A stretch of 64,000 bases of DNA from the NCBI GenBank assembly GCA_034687125.1, contig JAQGBZ010000274.1, positions 1-64,000 on the forward strand. Direction: 5' to 3'. Source of the stretch: Neelides folsomi (taxonomy: Eukaryota; Arthropoda; Collembola; Neelipleona; Neelidae). A program made the translations under genes and the position numbers. Positions 24,351 through 37,400 of this stretch are shown here, one piece after another. How positions within the stretch are numbered: the stretch's first letter is position 1; every line of letters starts with the position of its first letter. The notes below the pieces were generated by a model. That model was not told the origin of the DNA. It worked only from the letters and a program-made list of their open reading frames with translations, and ran no database searches.

Positions 24351-25180
24351 CTAGGGGGGATGCCAACTGTCCGACAATAATATTCGCTTTTTTAAAAAAC
24401 TATTAACATTTTTTTCAAGAATAATGTATCAAATTGAAGCTTAATATGTGACGATTAAAACACCATATCACTTATTCAAAAATTCCTCCTTGGTGCTTGA
24501 CACACTCCTTAAGACATGGGATCCACTTGTCACTCGCAGAGCGAATTTGTACGATTGGATATTTCTTCGATGCTTTCTTCAAATCTTTTTTGAGGTTTTC
24601 CAGATTTGCATGACTCTTTGAACAGGCATCCAGCTCCAACTTACTTCACATCTCGTAGTTCAATGGGTTCCAATCTGGAGATGCCGAGGGCTCCTTAGAA
24701 ATGAAATTGGGAACGTTGTTTTTCAACCATTCCTTGGTCTGCTTTGCTTGATGGGATGGTGCAGAATCCTGCATGTATGTCAAGTTTTTATCTTCAAAAA
24801 GGCCTTTGTTAAGTGGAAGAACAATCAATTCACTGATATCGGACTGGTAATTCATTGCACGAAGGTTCCCACACTGCTCGACACAGTGAAGTTTGGTCTT
24901 CCCTCTCCAGCTTTGCTGACAAGTAACTTTTCTCATTGATTTTGGAATATCTTTTGTAGATTTTGCGTAAATCCTATCGTTTTGCTTATTAAAGTGCGCT
25001 TCAATTGTAAAAAAAGCTTGAAAATATCCAAATCTGTTTTCCAGCTTCATGTAAAGTTTGAATTGCACTGCGCTTTTGTTTTGTGGTCGCCATTTTGATT
25101 CCTGGCGTTTAATAAAAGTGGCGTGGGTTGGCGGGATGGGCGGGATTGGGCAAGTCGGACAGTTTGGCCGCCCTTCCTAG
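24351..25180 (-). mobile_element. Internally deleted mariner-like transposon
   Basis: The left end CTAGGGGGGATGCC then AACTGTCCGAC matches the reverse complement of the right end, CTAGGAAGGGCGGCC then AACTGTCCGAC. These are terminal inverted repeats of about 26 bp. TA dinucleotides flank both ends (24349-24350 and 25181-25182), the target duplication of the Tc1/mariner superfamily. At 830 bp it is shorter than the usual 1.3 kb. The remaining transposase sequence is on the minus strand and broken. Confidence 0.92.
24646..25093 (-). pseudogene. Mariner transposase remnant
   Basis: A start at 25093 begins a short N-terminal piece like a mariner helix-turn-helix. The frame then shifts within about 20 codons to one open to 24646. 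That frame retains the catalytic-domain segments EAHFNKQNDRIYAKS, MQDSAPSH and SPDWNPL. The block with the first catalytic aspartate appears to be lost in the internal deletion, and the spacing before the last aspartate looks shortened. The frame ends early. It cannot make an active transposase. Confidence 0.88.
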
Positions 25181-25182
25181 TA

Positions 25183-26294
25183 TTTTTTAGTTTACACTAG
25201 ATATATCAAACATCAATTGTTTAATTAACATAAATATAAAAGGTAAATTACATGTTGATTTCAAATCAAATATTAATTGCTCAAAATTGTGTTAATGTAA
25301 TGTGTCAAACTGTGGATTTTAACTTTTAAACATTTTTATACTAAAGCTCAATATTTCTACACATTTATAAATTGACTTTACTGGACTTACAAAATACGCT
25401 TAATCAATATTAATAATTACGCAGATTTTATGAATTAACTTAATTGCTACCAACTATATACATAGGTGTATTAAATGACTACTCTGATAGTTTAATTGTT
25501 TGAAGTTCTTAACTTATCTACCTATATTGCATATTTTTATTTCTAAAGGCTAAATAGTTCAAATCACCAACTTGAAAATTAATATATTCAAATTGTATTT
25601 TTAAATCTATACTTTTCCAAGATTTTTATCAAATAATTTTAATAAATGTCTATTTTATAGTATTTACATTTGTACTATAATTTATATGATGAAATAAAAA
25701 GCAATATTAAAAATATTTTAAAGCCTCTTTTAATAATTTTAAATATTGTGTTTATTAATATACAAGCACGACAATTAAGGTAGTTTGGTCATGTAAAGTC
25801 GTTTTTATCAGTATTATACGGTATATTTATATTTAAAATGTTTATATTTTACTACATAGGTAAATGCTCATAATTAGTTTTCCAATAATTTGATATTTTT
25901 AAATTGTACCATATGTGTCTTGCAATAACAATGTTGATACATTTTAACAAATGTTCTATTTGCATGAGAAATGGGACAAACCTTTAACCTTTTTCTCATA
26001 CGAAAATGAAGTCAACATTTTAGCACTTATGGATTTGTTAGGTAAGAGTGTGAGCATAATAATGAGAATTAGTATGAGATAATTGAAAGTTAAGGAATGT
26101 GCCTCGTCTGTTCATTCTTACACTCTTCACAATCATTTCAATTCGTCTCTTTCGCACATCAGTATTAATTGTCTAGTTGTTAATATTAATATTTACTATT
26201 TATTTGCCCATTCAAAATTCATCACTATCATTAATTATAGTTAATTATTTTTAACAATTAAATTATACCAAGAGGTAGAATAGTGTGGTTCATT
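25183..26294. other. Intergenic, upstream of the secreted-protein gene
   Basis: About 1.1 kb, AT-rich, no coding signal. The part near 26100-26290 probably contains promoter and 5' UTR of the next gene. Confidence 0.55.
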
Positions 26295-26773
26295 ATGAGA
26301 CTAAACGGGTTATTCAAGAAGGAATTTCTCGTCTCATTCATCTTCCTCCTTTTCCTCCTTTTCCCAAATTTTGGATCTGCAGCGGTAATTACCCTTTTCA
26401 TTTTCCTTTAATCATTGTTAATAGAAAAAGAATAGATTTTTTGAACGTGAAGTGAATTTGTGTTTTTATACAGTCTGATTCAGAAACCACGACCGAACGA
26501 GCTGATGATGATTTCGGAGGAGGTGACTTTGGTGGTTTGACCCTTTCCAATGACCTCGTGGCTCCAGCAGTTGCTCCACCATCATTAAACATTTTTGACA
26601 CATCGGATAAAAAAGATCGGTTAGTTGTGAGGAAAGAAGATGGATCAGCATTTTGTGAACCTTGTGGAGGATTTACGGAAGAAGTTGAAGGCGCTTGTTG
26701 CTTCTTCTGTGGAAGATTGTCTTACAAAGCTTGTTGGTGTCGAACCTGTGAATGTCTCTGTTATAATAATTAA
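26295..26773 (+). CDS. Small secreted protein with ten cysteines, unknown family
   Basis: Two exons (26295-26384, 26474-26773) give 129 residues. Exon 1 codes exactly 30 residues and ends at the end of a strong signal peptide (hydrophobic core FIFLLFLLF, then GSAA). The mature part starts with an acidic, Thr- and Gly-rich stretch. It ends in a compact cysteine-rich module with the pattern C-x2-C-x10-CC-x2-C-x7-C-x-C-x2-C-x-C-x-C, ten cysteines in about 40 residues, with YNN after the last one. Such spacing suggests five disulfides. I do not recognise the family. A cuticle, immune, adhesive or signalling role are all possible and none is shown. The splice signals (GTAATT donor, TATACAG acceptor) and the signal peptide support a real gene. 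Confidence 0.8.
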
Positions 26774-27294
26774 TTAATTTCAATAATCTTTATTAAAGTC
26801 GATTTTAGGATTGAAAACGCTAAATACATTATAATAATAATTAATTATTACAGTATACTTGTGTATTTGATCTTAATTTTTAAACAAGTTGTTTCTAATA
26901 AAAAAATTTATACAATTTTTAAATTGCAGGATTTCAAAAAGTTTTGATATTGATTTTTGATCATAAATAAAAATTATTATTTATGTGTTTTGTGTCTGAA
27001 GTCAATCCCCAGGTGGAACGTTGCGGGGGGAAGGAGGATAGGAAAAGTGATTTTGAGAAATGAGTCTCTCGGTGATGGATGTCGGAGAGACTCGAACTTT
27101 CCCCCTTTTCCAAGATGCCCGAAGAATGAGAAAAACAATTGAAATCCGGGACAATTCCATAATCCTTTAAAATATATCATGGTTCTTGTCCCTTTTGTTC
27201 CATTCAACTGCCCGGGTTGAGAGAGAACAGACCGATGGATATTTCCGAAGGAAACGTCACTCCTCATTTCTATTACCATTCTCTTCAATATATC

Positions 27295-27308
27295 CACACA
27301 CACACACA
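27295..27308. repeat. CA microsatellite, seven units
   Basis: Seven uninterrupted CA units in non-coding DNA. Confidence 0.9.
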
Positions 27309-29944
27309 ATCCTGCATTTTCTCTCAAGCCCAACAGCCATTTTTTTGTCCTTTCAAATTTTATTCTTTTCTTAGCTCTTCTTTTTCAAAAAAGTTTTGAG
27401 AGAGTTTCGGTTTATGGAAAAAGTTGAAAGTGGGAGGATGACATTATGAGGAAGGCCATTTACACTAACAGCTTCGCTCCGCCTCATCTCATTCACCAAA
27501 AGATTCTCCGTCAAAAAACTCAAAGATTCGGATATTCCGAAACTGGAGGAAAAAAGAATGTATTAAATCTCAATGGAATTATTGATTTTTTTACTCTTAA
27601 ATCCTTCCTTTACTTCCAAATCCTTTCACTCAAAGGATTAAACTTCCAAATCTATTCGTTAATGTGGATGGCTAACTATGGTGGTTGTTAGTAAACATAG
27701 TTAATTATTTACCGTAACTTCCACGCATTTATTGTTATGCCCTTTATTTAATTAATAGCAGTGGTTTGAGCCATAAAGTTGGTAGTTGGGAGGGAGCGGG
27801 GTATGAAAAAATGTTCAAGTATTGCCATTAAGGCGTTATGAGAATCCCGAGATTTCCTGCTTTTAATATATAGGAAAAACTTTATGTTTAAGGGAAGAGA
27901 CAAGTGGGATTAAATTAGCATAAGGGAAAGTTGAAGAAGTTGCATAATGTTATTTCCTCTACTATTTCGGATTCATGAATTTTGAGCCATTTAATCAGAA
28001 GGCTGAGAGTCGAGACTTTCCTTTTTAAACAATCTCAATGGATTAGCTTAAAATATACAAAATTGTTTTTTAAATTTCAAGATCGATATAATTTTGGACA
28101 ACCATTTGTTTCTTTATAAAAACCTGCTCACTATTTAAAATTAACCTAGTTAAATACAAAATCACTTTTTATCTGTAGATTGGAATAATGTTTCAACTTC
28201 AGTTAAATCATCCTTATACTTTATGACATGTTAACTATTAACCGTTATTAAAGTAAACAAAATAAAAGTAACAATAAGAATGGTCAACCATTTATTCGTC
28301 AGCTTCCTCTCTTAGGTTGATATTGAGGGGAATAAGAGGAAATGGAACAGAAGTCAAGAGAAGAAAAGGATTTCATATACTATATATTAAATATAAGACT
28401 TAATAAATTCTCTTGTAATATACTTAATAATATATAAGATTTGAAGTTTATTGTAAATATCCTTAAATCCTTAAAAAATTTAAATGCATAGTCAATCATA
28501 TATGTATGTATAGTATTTTTACATAACACAAGTAAATGTATTCTTATCTTGTGGGAGTTATTCCTTTGTTGTTCAATTGTGCATCATTCATGCATTTTTA
28601 CATTTTCCACTATCTTTGTGTCTATCATACGCACGAACTCTTATTACATTATTCTATGAATTATATATGAACTTATCTCTTGTATTCATACCTATTGTAA
28701 ATATATTTTTTCATATACCATAGACATATATATTTCTTATTCTCATTATTAAAAATGTTGTTCTAATAGAAGAAGAGAGCTAAATGTGTCTGAAAGCCAG
28801 AGCATTTGAGAAGGTCCTTTAAAAGGCCGAGGGGGGGGTAGAAATGAATCCGTCAGAAACGTCCGTGTGATTTGAACAAAGAAGAGGTTGAAATGAGGAA
28901 ACAGACATAAGAAGACGACTTCATAAATTCTCCCAATCTCATTTATTCTCAACATCCTCTCTCGCAATTTCTTAAATAAACAACGAGACAGAAAATTTGG
29001 TGAATCGAAAGAAAATGAATGAAAGTATGATTTATTTTATGAATCCAATTTCATCTCCTCTACTTCTGTCACATCTTATTAACAGCTTCCCATCTTCAAC
29101 ACTCTCTTTATTTATCTTCCATATCACATCGAGACACGAAGTTACTTCTCTCGCCATTTCCAATTCCCCATTCCTCCTCATTCTAAATGCACACGTTGGA
29201 CAAGTCTCCTAAAATGCATGGGTTTATTAGTAAATCCAAAGGGTTTTTTCTATTAAAAGTTGAATTACTTTCGTCTATAAATTACTTTTTTTATAAATTG
29301 CTTTTTATCATCTAACAGTGTTATACTTACTAACACATACATACATATTTATAAGTCTGTACTAAAATATATCACTTCATATTATCTAATATCTACGGTA
29401 TAACGTGGTAATAAGGTAGGTATATAAGAAACAAGATAAAAGTGAAATGGAAGTTCCGATGATGAAATTAACGGAAAAAAAACCGACCTCATTCACAAAG
29501 TGTTAATATCCACTGAAGTATTTAGAAATATATTTAGACGTATTAACGTAACTTCATTTATTAACAATGATATTAATAAATGTATAGCAGTATAACCCTA
29601 CAACATAATTAAAACACTTTTATAATTTACATGCATGCTTTGTAAGGGCAAAATAAGTAAAAGTATGTTTGATAAATAAACTGCATTAAATTGGAATATA
29701 TTGGGTATTCGTATTCTAGATATGCTTATTATTGGCTAAATGTGAAAATTCGTAAGAAAATTGTATATTAAACAACTACCAAGATTGCTCATATCTAAAT
29801 GGACCAATTTAATATAATTTATCACCCTCTTGTTTGAGTTCTTAAATGAGAATTAAATTCTCTCAGGTGAATTTAGTAGATGTCATTTAGGACAAGGAAC
29901 AAGCTCATTTCTCTAATATAAAACCGAGTCATATAAAAAGATAC

Positions 29945-29972
29945 GATCTTCGGATTAGGGAATCCGAGGATC
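29945..29972. repeat. Imperfect palindrome / hairpin
   Basis: GATCTTCGGATT, a four-base loop AGGG, then AATCCGAGGATC: a twelve-base stem with one mismatch in intergenic DNA. Function unknown. Confidence 0.7.
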
Positions 29973-31487
29973 ATAAGTTCCGCAAGTTTCATAAGGTAAA
30001 GAGAAATTGAGTTTTAAAGCACATCTAATACACATATAAATTGCATACCTATCATAACCGAGTCGAACATTATTTGAGACGGATAATTCCAAGTCATAAA
30101 TAAGGAGATTATTCAGTGCATAAATAAGAGTTTTCTCGGATTAAGGAACTTGAATCATTTTTTTCTCCCTCAGTTCCTTCCCTATTCTTGAAGATGGTCG
30201 TAATATGTTTGAACAGCCTGAAGATCCAAATACATTTGGAATGAATATTCTTTATGGGTCCTCGTGGAGGATTTAAGAAGATGTAAATAGCGGCTGAAGA
30301 ATAAATCCACTTTCGCTCCCTCACCTCTGACTCTTTCCAAAATTTTGCAAAAGTCCCAAACTGAAGCGAAGTAAAGAAAACCATACGTTTTTTCGCGTCC
30401 CTTCAAACTTCAATCTTTTCCTTTTCTCTCTCAAACTTCTCCATATTTTCCCCCTTTTTACAATGAAACTTTTTCCATTGTGTTTCATTCACTAGCTTTC
30501 CTTCCCCCATTGATCCGTTCTTAATGAACGTCGCATTTCTTGTACTTTTATATCATATTTTACATTTTGGACAAGTGAAGACTCCTTTGTATTTTGTCAC
30601 GACATGGCAAGAAATACTTTTACTTTTATATATAACATAACACATCGCTTTAGAGAAACTTCATATCGTTGGAAGCAACATGGGATTGAATCAGTAACTT
30701 TTAAATGCCAATCACGAAACAGTAAAACAAATAATGAAGCCAAATGATAACAAATGGTAAAATTTTCTTTTAACAAAGATGTAGGTGCAGGTTCGAGAAT
30801 GTAACATGGAAAACTTTTCTATTAAATTATATTCTCATGAATTATAGTAGATTGAAAATAAATTGGCAATGAATTCAGTTCCATATTGGAGAAATTTTTT
30901 TAACAAATGTGAATATTAAAAGCATTGGGTTCATTTCAACTTCATCGGAATAATAAGATGTTGGATGAGATATTTTCTTTTGAGTCGGATGATGGATTCC
31001 CATTCACTATTTTCCATTCCATTCAATTCCTGAACAATGGCTCATTTAATAAAGAAAACTTTGGATGATGAAAAACAGCGTCCTTTGCATTAGCATCTTT
31101 CTCCTACTCCTAAATACTTATAAAAATGGGCCAATTATCTATTCATAAGGAAAATTTCTTCAGGCTCCAATAACTTCAAACAATGAATATTTTATAAAGT
31201 CAATGAAAGGAGAAAGAAGGTTGGGTAATTTAATTATAATATTTAATATGAAAATAATGATCCAATAAGGCAGATTTGCATTTATAGATAAAATTGAACA
31301 TATTTATTAAATATTAAAAAATTAAAAAATTGTGTAATAATCGTAATATTTAAAATTTAAATATTGATTAAAAGTTTTCTAATAATTTAATAATATTAGA
31401 ATTGAGGTAAAAATGCTATAATATAATTTGTAGTAACATTTTGTCAATATGTAAAGAGATAAATACTTTTTTGGAATGCTCAAATTC

Positions 31488-34400
31488 TTAAACATTGATA
31501 TGATAGGATTTCCCCCGTTTTTTACTTCTTGACTTTGAAGGATGAAAATTCCCGTAGTTTCCATCCGAGAACCGTGATGGTGGCTGAATCCTAATGAATT
31601 CAATTAACGTCATTAAAACAACTTCAATCGTAAATTTTGCTCCGAGTCACTGAATTTTTACAAACCTAACGCTGTAAGTGCAAGTTTCATCTGGCTCTTC
31701 ATAGCTTGACTTTGAACCATCTAAACATAAAAAATATCCATTAATAATGTTCATTAGTAAAACTACTTTTGAATTAAAGGGCCATCTTAATCCCAAGGGC
31801 CTTCTTCAAAATTAATTAATTAATATATGCTTAACTTGAAATATATCGGTAGGTAAAAGTATATAAATATCAAAGGACCTGGAGATGGATTCCTATAATA
31901 ATAAGCGGATTCATTCATGAGCCGCCCTTTTCCTCCGACGTAGTCATCATCCTAAAAGAGAATTTTGGAAAAAAAGAGGTCAAATTTTATTCAATATAGA
32001 AACGAATTTGAGTAAAAACAAAAAAAAGTTTTTTTGTTCTCGAGAAAGGAAAAGAAGTTGAAATGAAAAGGGAGGAAAATGCCTAAAAAGGGTAAAGAGA
32101 AGAAGGGGAGATCAAAGAAGAAAAAATCAAAGTCGCGGTCGAGAGAAAAGAAAGAAGAACCAGAGGAGGAATCGCCACTGCCTCTTCCGGTAACTTTTCA
32201 CTCATCTTTAATATTTACCTTACCACAAACTTTTATTATTTATATGCAGATATTCTAAACAATGTTAAATTCTGCATTCTAAATAATCATTGTTTAATCA
32301 TTCCTATTTAGAATGTGTTTCTCATTGTTCGCCGACTCAATACAACGATCTTTCTTGAAGGCCATGACGAGGAAATGAGGGTTCATGATGTTATAAGCAC
32401 AATTGCAGGTAATTAAATTTTATATGTTAATACTATATTTCACCATGTTCATACATATATTTTTTAAGAATAACAATATTAGCGAAAATGGGTTAAGTTT
32501 AAAAGTGTGATTTAATTATAGCAATAGGAAAAGTGGACCCTGAAGAAGTTCGTCTCTTTTATGAGAAAGTGGAGCTGAATGAGAACATGAAGAAATTAAA
32601 GGAGTATGGAATTAATCCTGGGAATGCTAATCCAACTTCTCCTGCAAATCTGTCTTCCATATTTAAGTAAGGCAACAAACCCGAATTTATCTACTTATTT
32701 TTAAACTTGATTTAATATTAAGATAAATGTTATCATATTTTAATTTTGACTTTTAACATAATTTGTAGGATTGAAGGCGGAGGATGGGAAGAGGTCAACA
32801 TCACGCCTTACTCTCCAATACCAGAAGTTCCAGAAGAACTTCGACCCAAAGAGGAAAAAGGAGAAAAACTTTATTTCCTTTCACCTCAAGCAATTAAAAA
32901 ATAAAATACAAAAATTCAAATAGTTAAAAGTTATTGATAATTATCAATATAGCTTTAAACTTTATAGTTTTTTATGGGTTTATGAAAGTCTTTAAAAACA
33001 TCAAAAGGTTAAAGTCTTTACGATTTTAGGAATTTATGTAGTGAATAAAAGTGAATGTTACTTACCCTCATTTGAAGCGTTGGAGCTTCAAAGCCTTGGA
33101 CGGCGTGGTAGGGACCGGAGTAAATATTCCCAGCATTGTAAAGAGTCTCAGAAGAACTCATTTGCTGGTGTAAATTAAAATTAGGGCGGTTGGGGGGCTT
33201 TTCAGGTAACTGGAATGTTGCATAAGGGCAAACATCATCTTCATATTTCTTCATTTCAGCTAGTTGAAAGCTTCCAATGGAAGTTCGAACATCGTCCGTT
33301 GACTTCCTTTTTAAAAGGACCCAAAACATCCCGCACACAGCGACAAAAGCCATGATAATCGGGATGACAATGATCAACGTTTTACCAAAGGTCGACTCTT
33401 CAGGGGGATCTATTTTCATTAAATAGTACAATTAATTAAGGAAATAATGGGCGAGAGATGAAATAATGAAATCATTCAATTGAACAAATTTCACCTTCTG
33501 ACGAAGCCCCCGTAATGAATTCAAAAGAAGCAACTGATGAACCAGCATCACTTACTGCTGTAACGCTCAATTCATATTCCGTATTTGATTTGAGATTTTC
33601 AATAAAGTGACTCTTTGTTTCGCCCTTAAATCATTAATTCCAATTAAAATCAATTTATTTTTATAAATTAATGTGATGTATAGTTAATACGAGTTTACAA
33701 TTAACAGCTTTATAATTATTACATGCAAATCAAGAATTGCTTTCGATCCTTTAGCAGGCTTTAATTCAATATGAAATTTTTTAATCGGACAGTCGCTCGT
33801 CCATGTGGCCATGTTAAGTTGAACGGTGGTCGCATTAATGAGAGAAATTCCATCGTTTTGCTGTGTTGGGGCTGCAAATCCGAAAACATTCCATTTATGA
33901 TATGGCTTTTGCATTCATTGGTGAATTAAAACACAATTTGATAAATTAGAAGTATGAGTATTATGGAAAACCTCCACCGAGCGTCGAGACTTTGAAGATG
34001 TCTGAGGAATGACCTGGACCGATTTTATTATAAGCTGTCACATAGACAAAGTACTTTGACCCACATTGTAAGTTCTTAATTGTCAATTTGCTTTCTCTTG
34101 GCCCGAGGTCAAATTCGTTCCAATCTCCGCCCTCTTTTTTGTAATTTATGCGATACCCTTTTAAAAAAACAAGTTTGAAAAAAAAATTCGAAAAGACAAA
34201 GCATAAAGATATACTACCTATTAGAATTCATTTTGTATTTACAAGCTGACTGATAAATTGTAACTCACCTGTAATTCGAGAGCCTCCATCTTCGGTAGGA
34301 AACCAAGAAAGAACCAAATAATCAAAACTAGCCTTTGTAATTTCTAATTTCGGGGGAGACGGTGGGACTTGGATCCTGAGATTAAAAGTAATTGAATCAG

Positions 34401-37400
34401 TGCCATGGATGTTTGTTGTAATGCAGGTATAGTTTCCCTCATCTTCCAGAGATGTGTCCTCAATACGAAGATTGTCAAAATCTCCGTTGGTCTAATGGAT
34501 CAATTAAACTAGAGTGAGCAACTGAACTTTTTCAATCTGACTTTAATTAAATTATGCCTAATTAAGTAAATACTGATGAAATTAAATTACCGTTTTTCTC
34601 CCTATAGATGCGAGCATCAAAGGATTCCCATTGAACCTCCAGGAAACGATGGGTTTGGGGAGTCCTACCGACTCGCATGGGAGAATTAAAATTGACTTCC
34701 AGGGACTCCGAATTTCATCTCCAAATGAGACAATTTTAGCTGGAACTTTTCCTGCTGTTGATATTCGGATTTTATGGCTCGGTGGGCCTTCGCCCACTCG
34801 CGTCCATCCAGAAATCCAAAAATCATACGCTCCTTCTTTCAAATTCGTTAATTCAAGCTTTTCATCATCTATCACATCTTTCCTCTCCTATCATGAATAT
34901 AAATGCAATATAAATATTTAGCATACCTACTTTTAGCACATTTAACCACAATTAAATAAAACATTAAATAAAATATTAAATTAAATCAACACGTACAATT
35001 TTCCCACCGTCTCTTTCTTTCGAGTAAAGAGAATATTTGAGAATGTGTCCATTTGTAAAAGCAGGCGGACGCCATGAAATAACGATGGATCGTTTCGAAC
35101 TCACTGAACCTTTCAATCTCTCGATCTCTCCAGGCACTAAAACAATATTTACTAGTAATGTTCTAATACAGTAGTCCGTGTGTAATTTGCAATAATCTTG
35201 TTTTAATGTACATTAAGGTAAATAAGTAAGGAAGTGGAAAATTTAAAATTCTAACCATCTTCATTGGTCTTGCAAACAATTGGATTCGAACTCACACCAT
35301 CCCCAAATGAGGTGAAAGCCAATACGGAAATTGTATAATTCGATGCTGGAATTAACTCTTCTAAATTCACAACTCTTGTAGTTGTCAATTTCACTTCGGA
35401 ACCATTGGGGGAGTCGAGAGTTAATTTATATCCTTGAATGACTCCATTTCTTCCTTCAACTGGCGGATCTTCCCAAGAGACAACAAGTGTCTTGGATGAA
35501 CCTTCACATCCAACATTTTCCGGAGGCATTGACGGAGCTAAATAAATATTTTCCCTTTCTTAATTTACTTTATCCTTTTGTTATTCTCATTCTAACTCAA
35601 CTAACTTAGCTTACTTTGATCCTTAAATCCTTATTTAAACCATTAGGCTATCATTTGTAATTAAATTAAATTAGAACAATTTACCATCTTGAAGCGTTCG
35701 TCCAACAACTGGAAATGAAGGTGGCCCATTTCCTTTCCCATTGAATGCTTTCACTATGATGAGATACGAAGTGTATTTTTTGAGCCCATCGAGAACCAAA
35801 GTAGCTCCGAAATCATCTCCAACCGAAACCATTTTGAATGTCCAACCGCTCATTGTTTCTTGGGTTCGTCCCCCGTCGTCCACTTTGAACCCCACGTTGT
35901 AGCCGAGCAAATTCCCGTGCCAGAGGTTTCGATCCGGAGAACTCCAACTGATTTGAATGGCCGTGGAGCTGAGCGATTCAATACGAACATTTGATGGAAC
36001 TCCTTCTGGAGATTCTTCCTGTGTCGTGACACTCAATGTCTCTGAGGGTGAACTATAACCTATAGGGTTGAGGGCCAAAACTCGAACAATGTATGTTGTT
36101 GATGGTGCCAATCCTTCTACTTGTAACGATGTCTCTTTGGTTCGTTCTTCCCTCACTTCTATTTCTGTCCACGTTTCTTATAAAACATTTTCAAAATGTA
36201 ATTTGATTCCATTTTACTATTCTGATTGATTTTTAATTAAATTCCCATTTGAAAAAATATATCATGTAATTGCATTTTTGCATAATTAATTCCAAGTTTT
36301 ACAATCATATTGCAATTTTGAATTTTTGGACCAATTGGAGCCTTAATTATACTCTAATTTCAATTATTGTAAGGAGTCAACTTACCTGATGGGAATTTAT
36401 ACTGAAGGATGAATGAGTCCGAAGAGATTGAGTCAGGGGCTGACCAAGTAATAAAAATGGAACGACTCTTCACTTCAACCAGACGTAAATTAGAGGGGCG
36501 TTCGGGAACTTGTAGGACGTTGAGAGAGACGGTGGAAGTGTCGGATCCGAATTTATTACTTCCTCTACACGTGTAAAGACCCATGTCACCCTTACGAACA
36601 TCGCTGATCACAAGTTCAGAAATGGTCACATCACTCACGTTGGTTTGTCGTAAGTTATACCTACACCAAATTAAAGTTTTCAGAGGCACTCATTAAAACT
36701 AATTGTTTCACAATCCGATTTACTATTTTACAAAAACTGATTCAATTCCTCAAGTCTGGTGAAACTTGTTTTTATTTGCTATATTTAACTGTTGTACTAA
36801 AAGTGCTCTAAAAGCATAGCGTGATTCCCCAGAGATCGTAATTTCTTCAGGCTACATGTCATTTCCATTCTTATAATCGAACGAAATAAAAGTTTTCCTT
36901 TATAACTGAGTGTTGGAAAAGTTTCAAACCTGTGACCGTGACGAATGTTGATGTGTCCATTAGACCAAGAGATTTCTAAAGGACCGTCGCCCTTTGCCTT
37001 ACATTGGAGAATTCCTCTTTCTCCTGACCGAACACTCACGTCACTCCGCTCCTCGATGAATCGAACTCGAACTATGAATTTCAATATGCAAATTTTAAAA
37101 CTTTTTTGTTAACCTTATACTTATAATACATGATAAATACATAAAATACATGGACAAGGCATGTATAATAAAAGTATACGTACTGACATCCATATTGGTT
37201 ATTAAAGCTATTTAATATAGAAAGTGCTTATAGGAAAATTGAACCTGATTAAATATTGAAAAGGAAAAGTGATATATTCATATTACACAGAAAGCTATAT
37301 GCTATCACTTTATGAAAGACATTTATGCAATAATGGTGAGAGGAGAAATGTTCCTCCGGGAAAAATATAAAAGATAAATTGAAAAAAGGGAGATGAGGGA

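Larger units (their letters stand above)
26774..31487. other. Gene-poor region between the secreted-protein gene and the Dscam 3' end
   Basis: 4.7 kb. The 3' UTR of the secreted-protein gene lies at the left and the Dscam 3' UTR at the right. The short open frames do not resemble proteins and lack usable splice context. A CA run (27295-27308) and one hairpin (29945-29972) are the only structures noted. Confidence 0.6.

Noticed and set aside
27295-31487. Possible tRNA genes or CRISPR-like arrays
   Set aside because: No cloverleaf with a proper T-loop box and no regularly spaced direct repeats were seen here or elsewhere in the window; the organism is eukaryotic.
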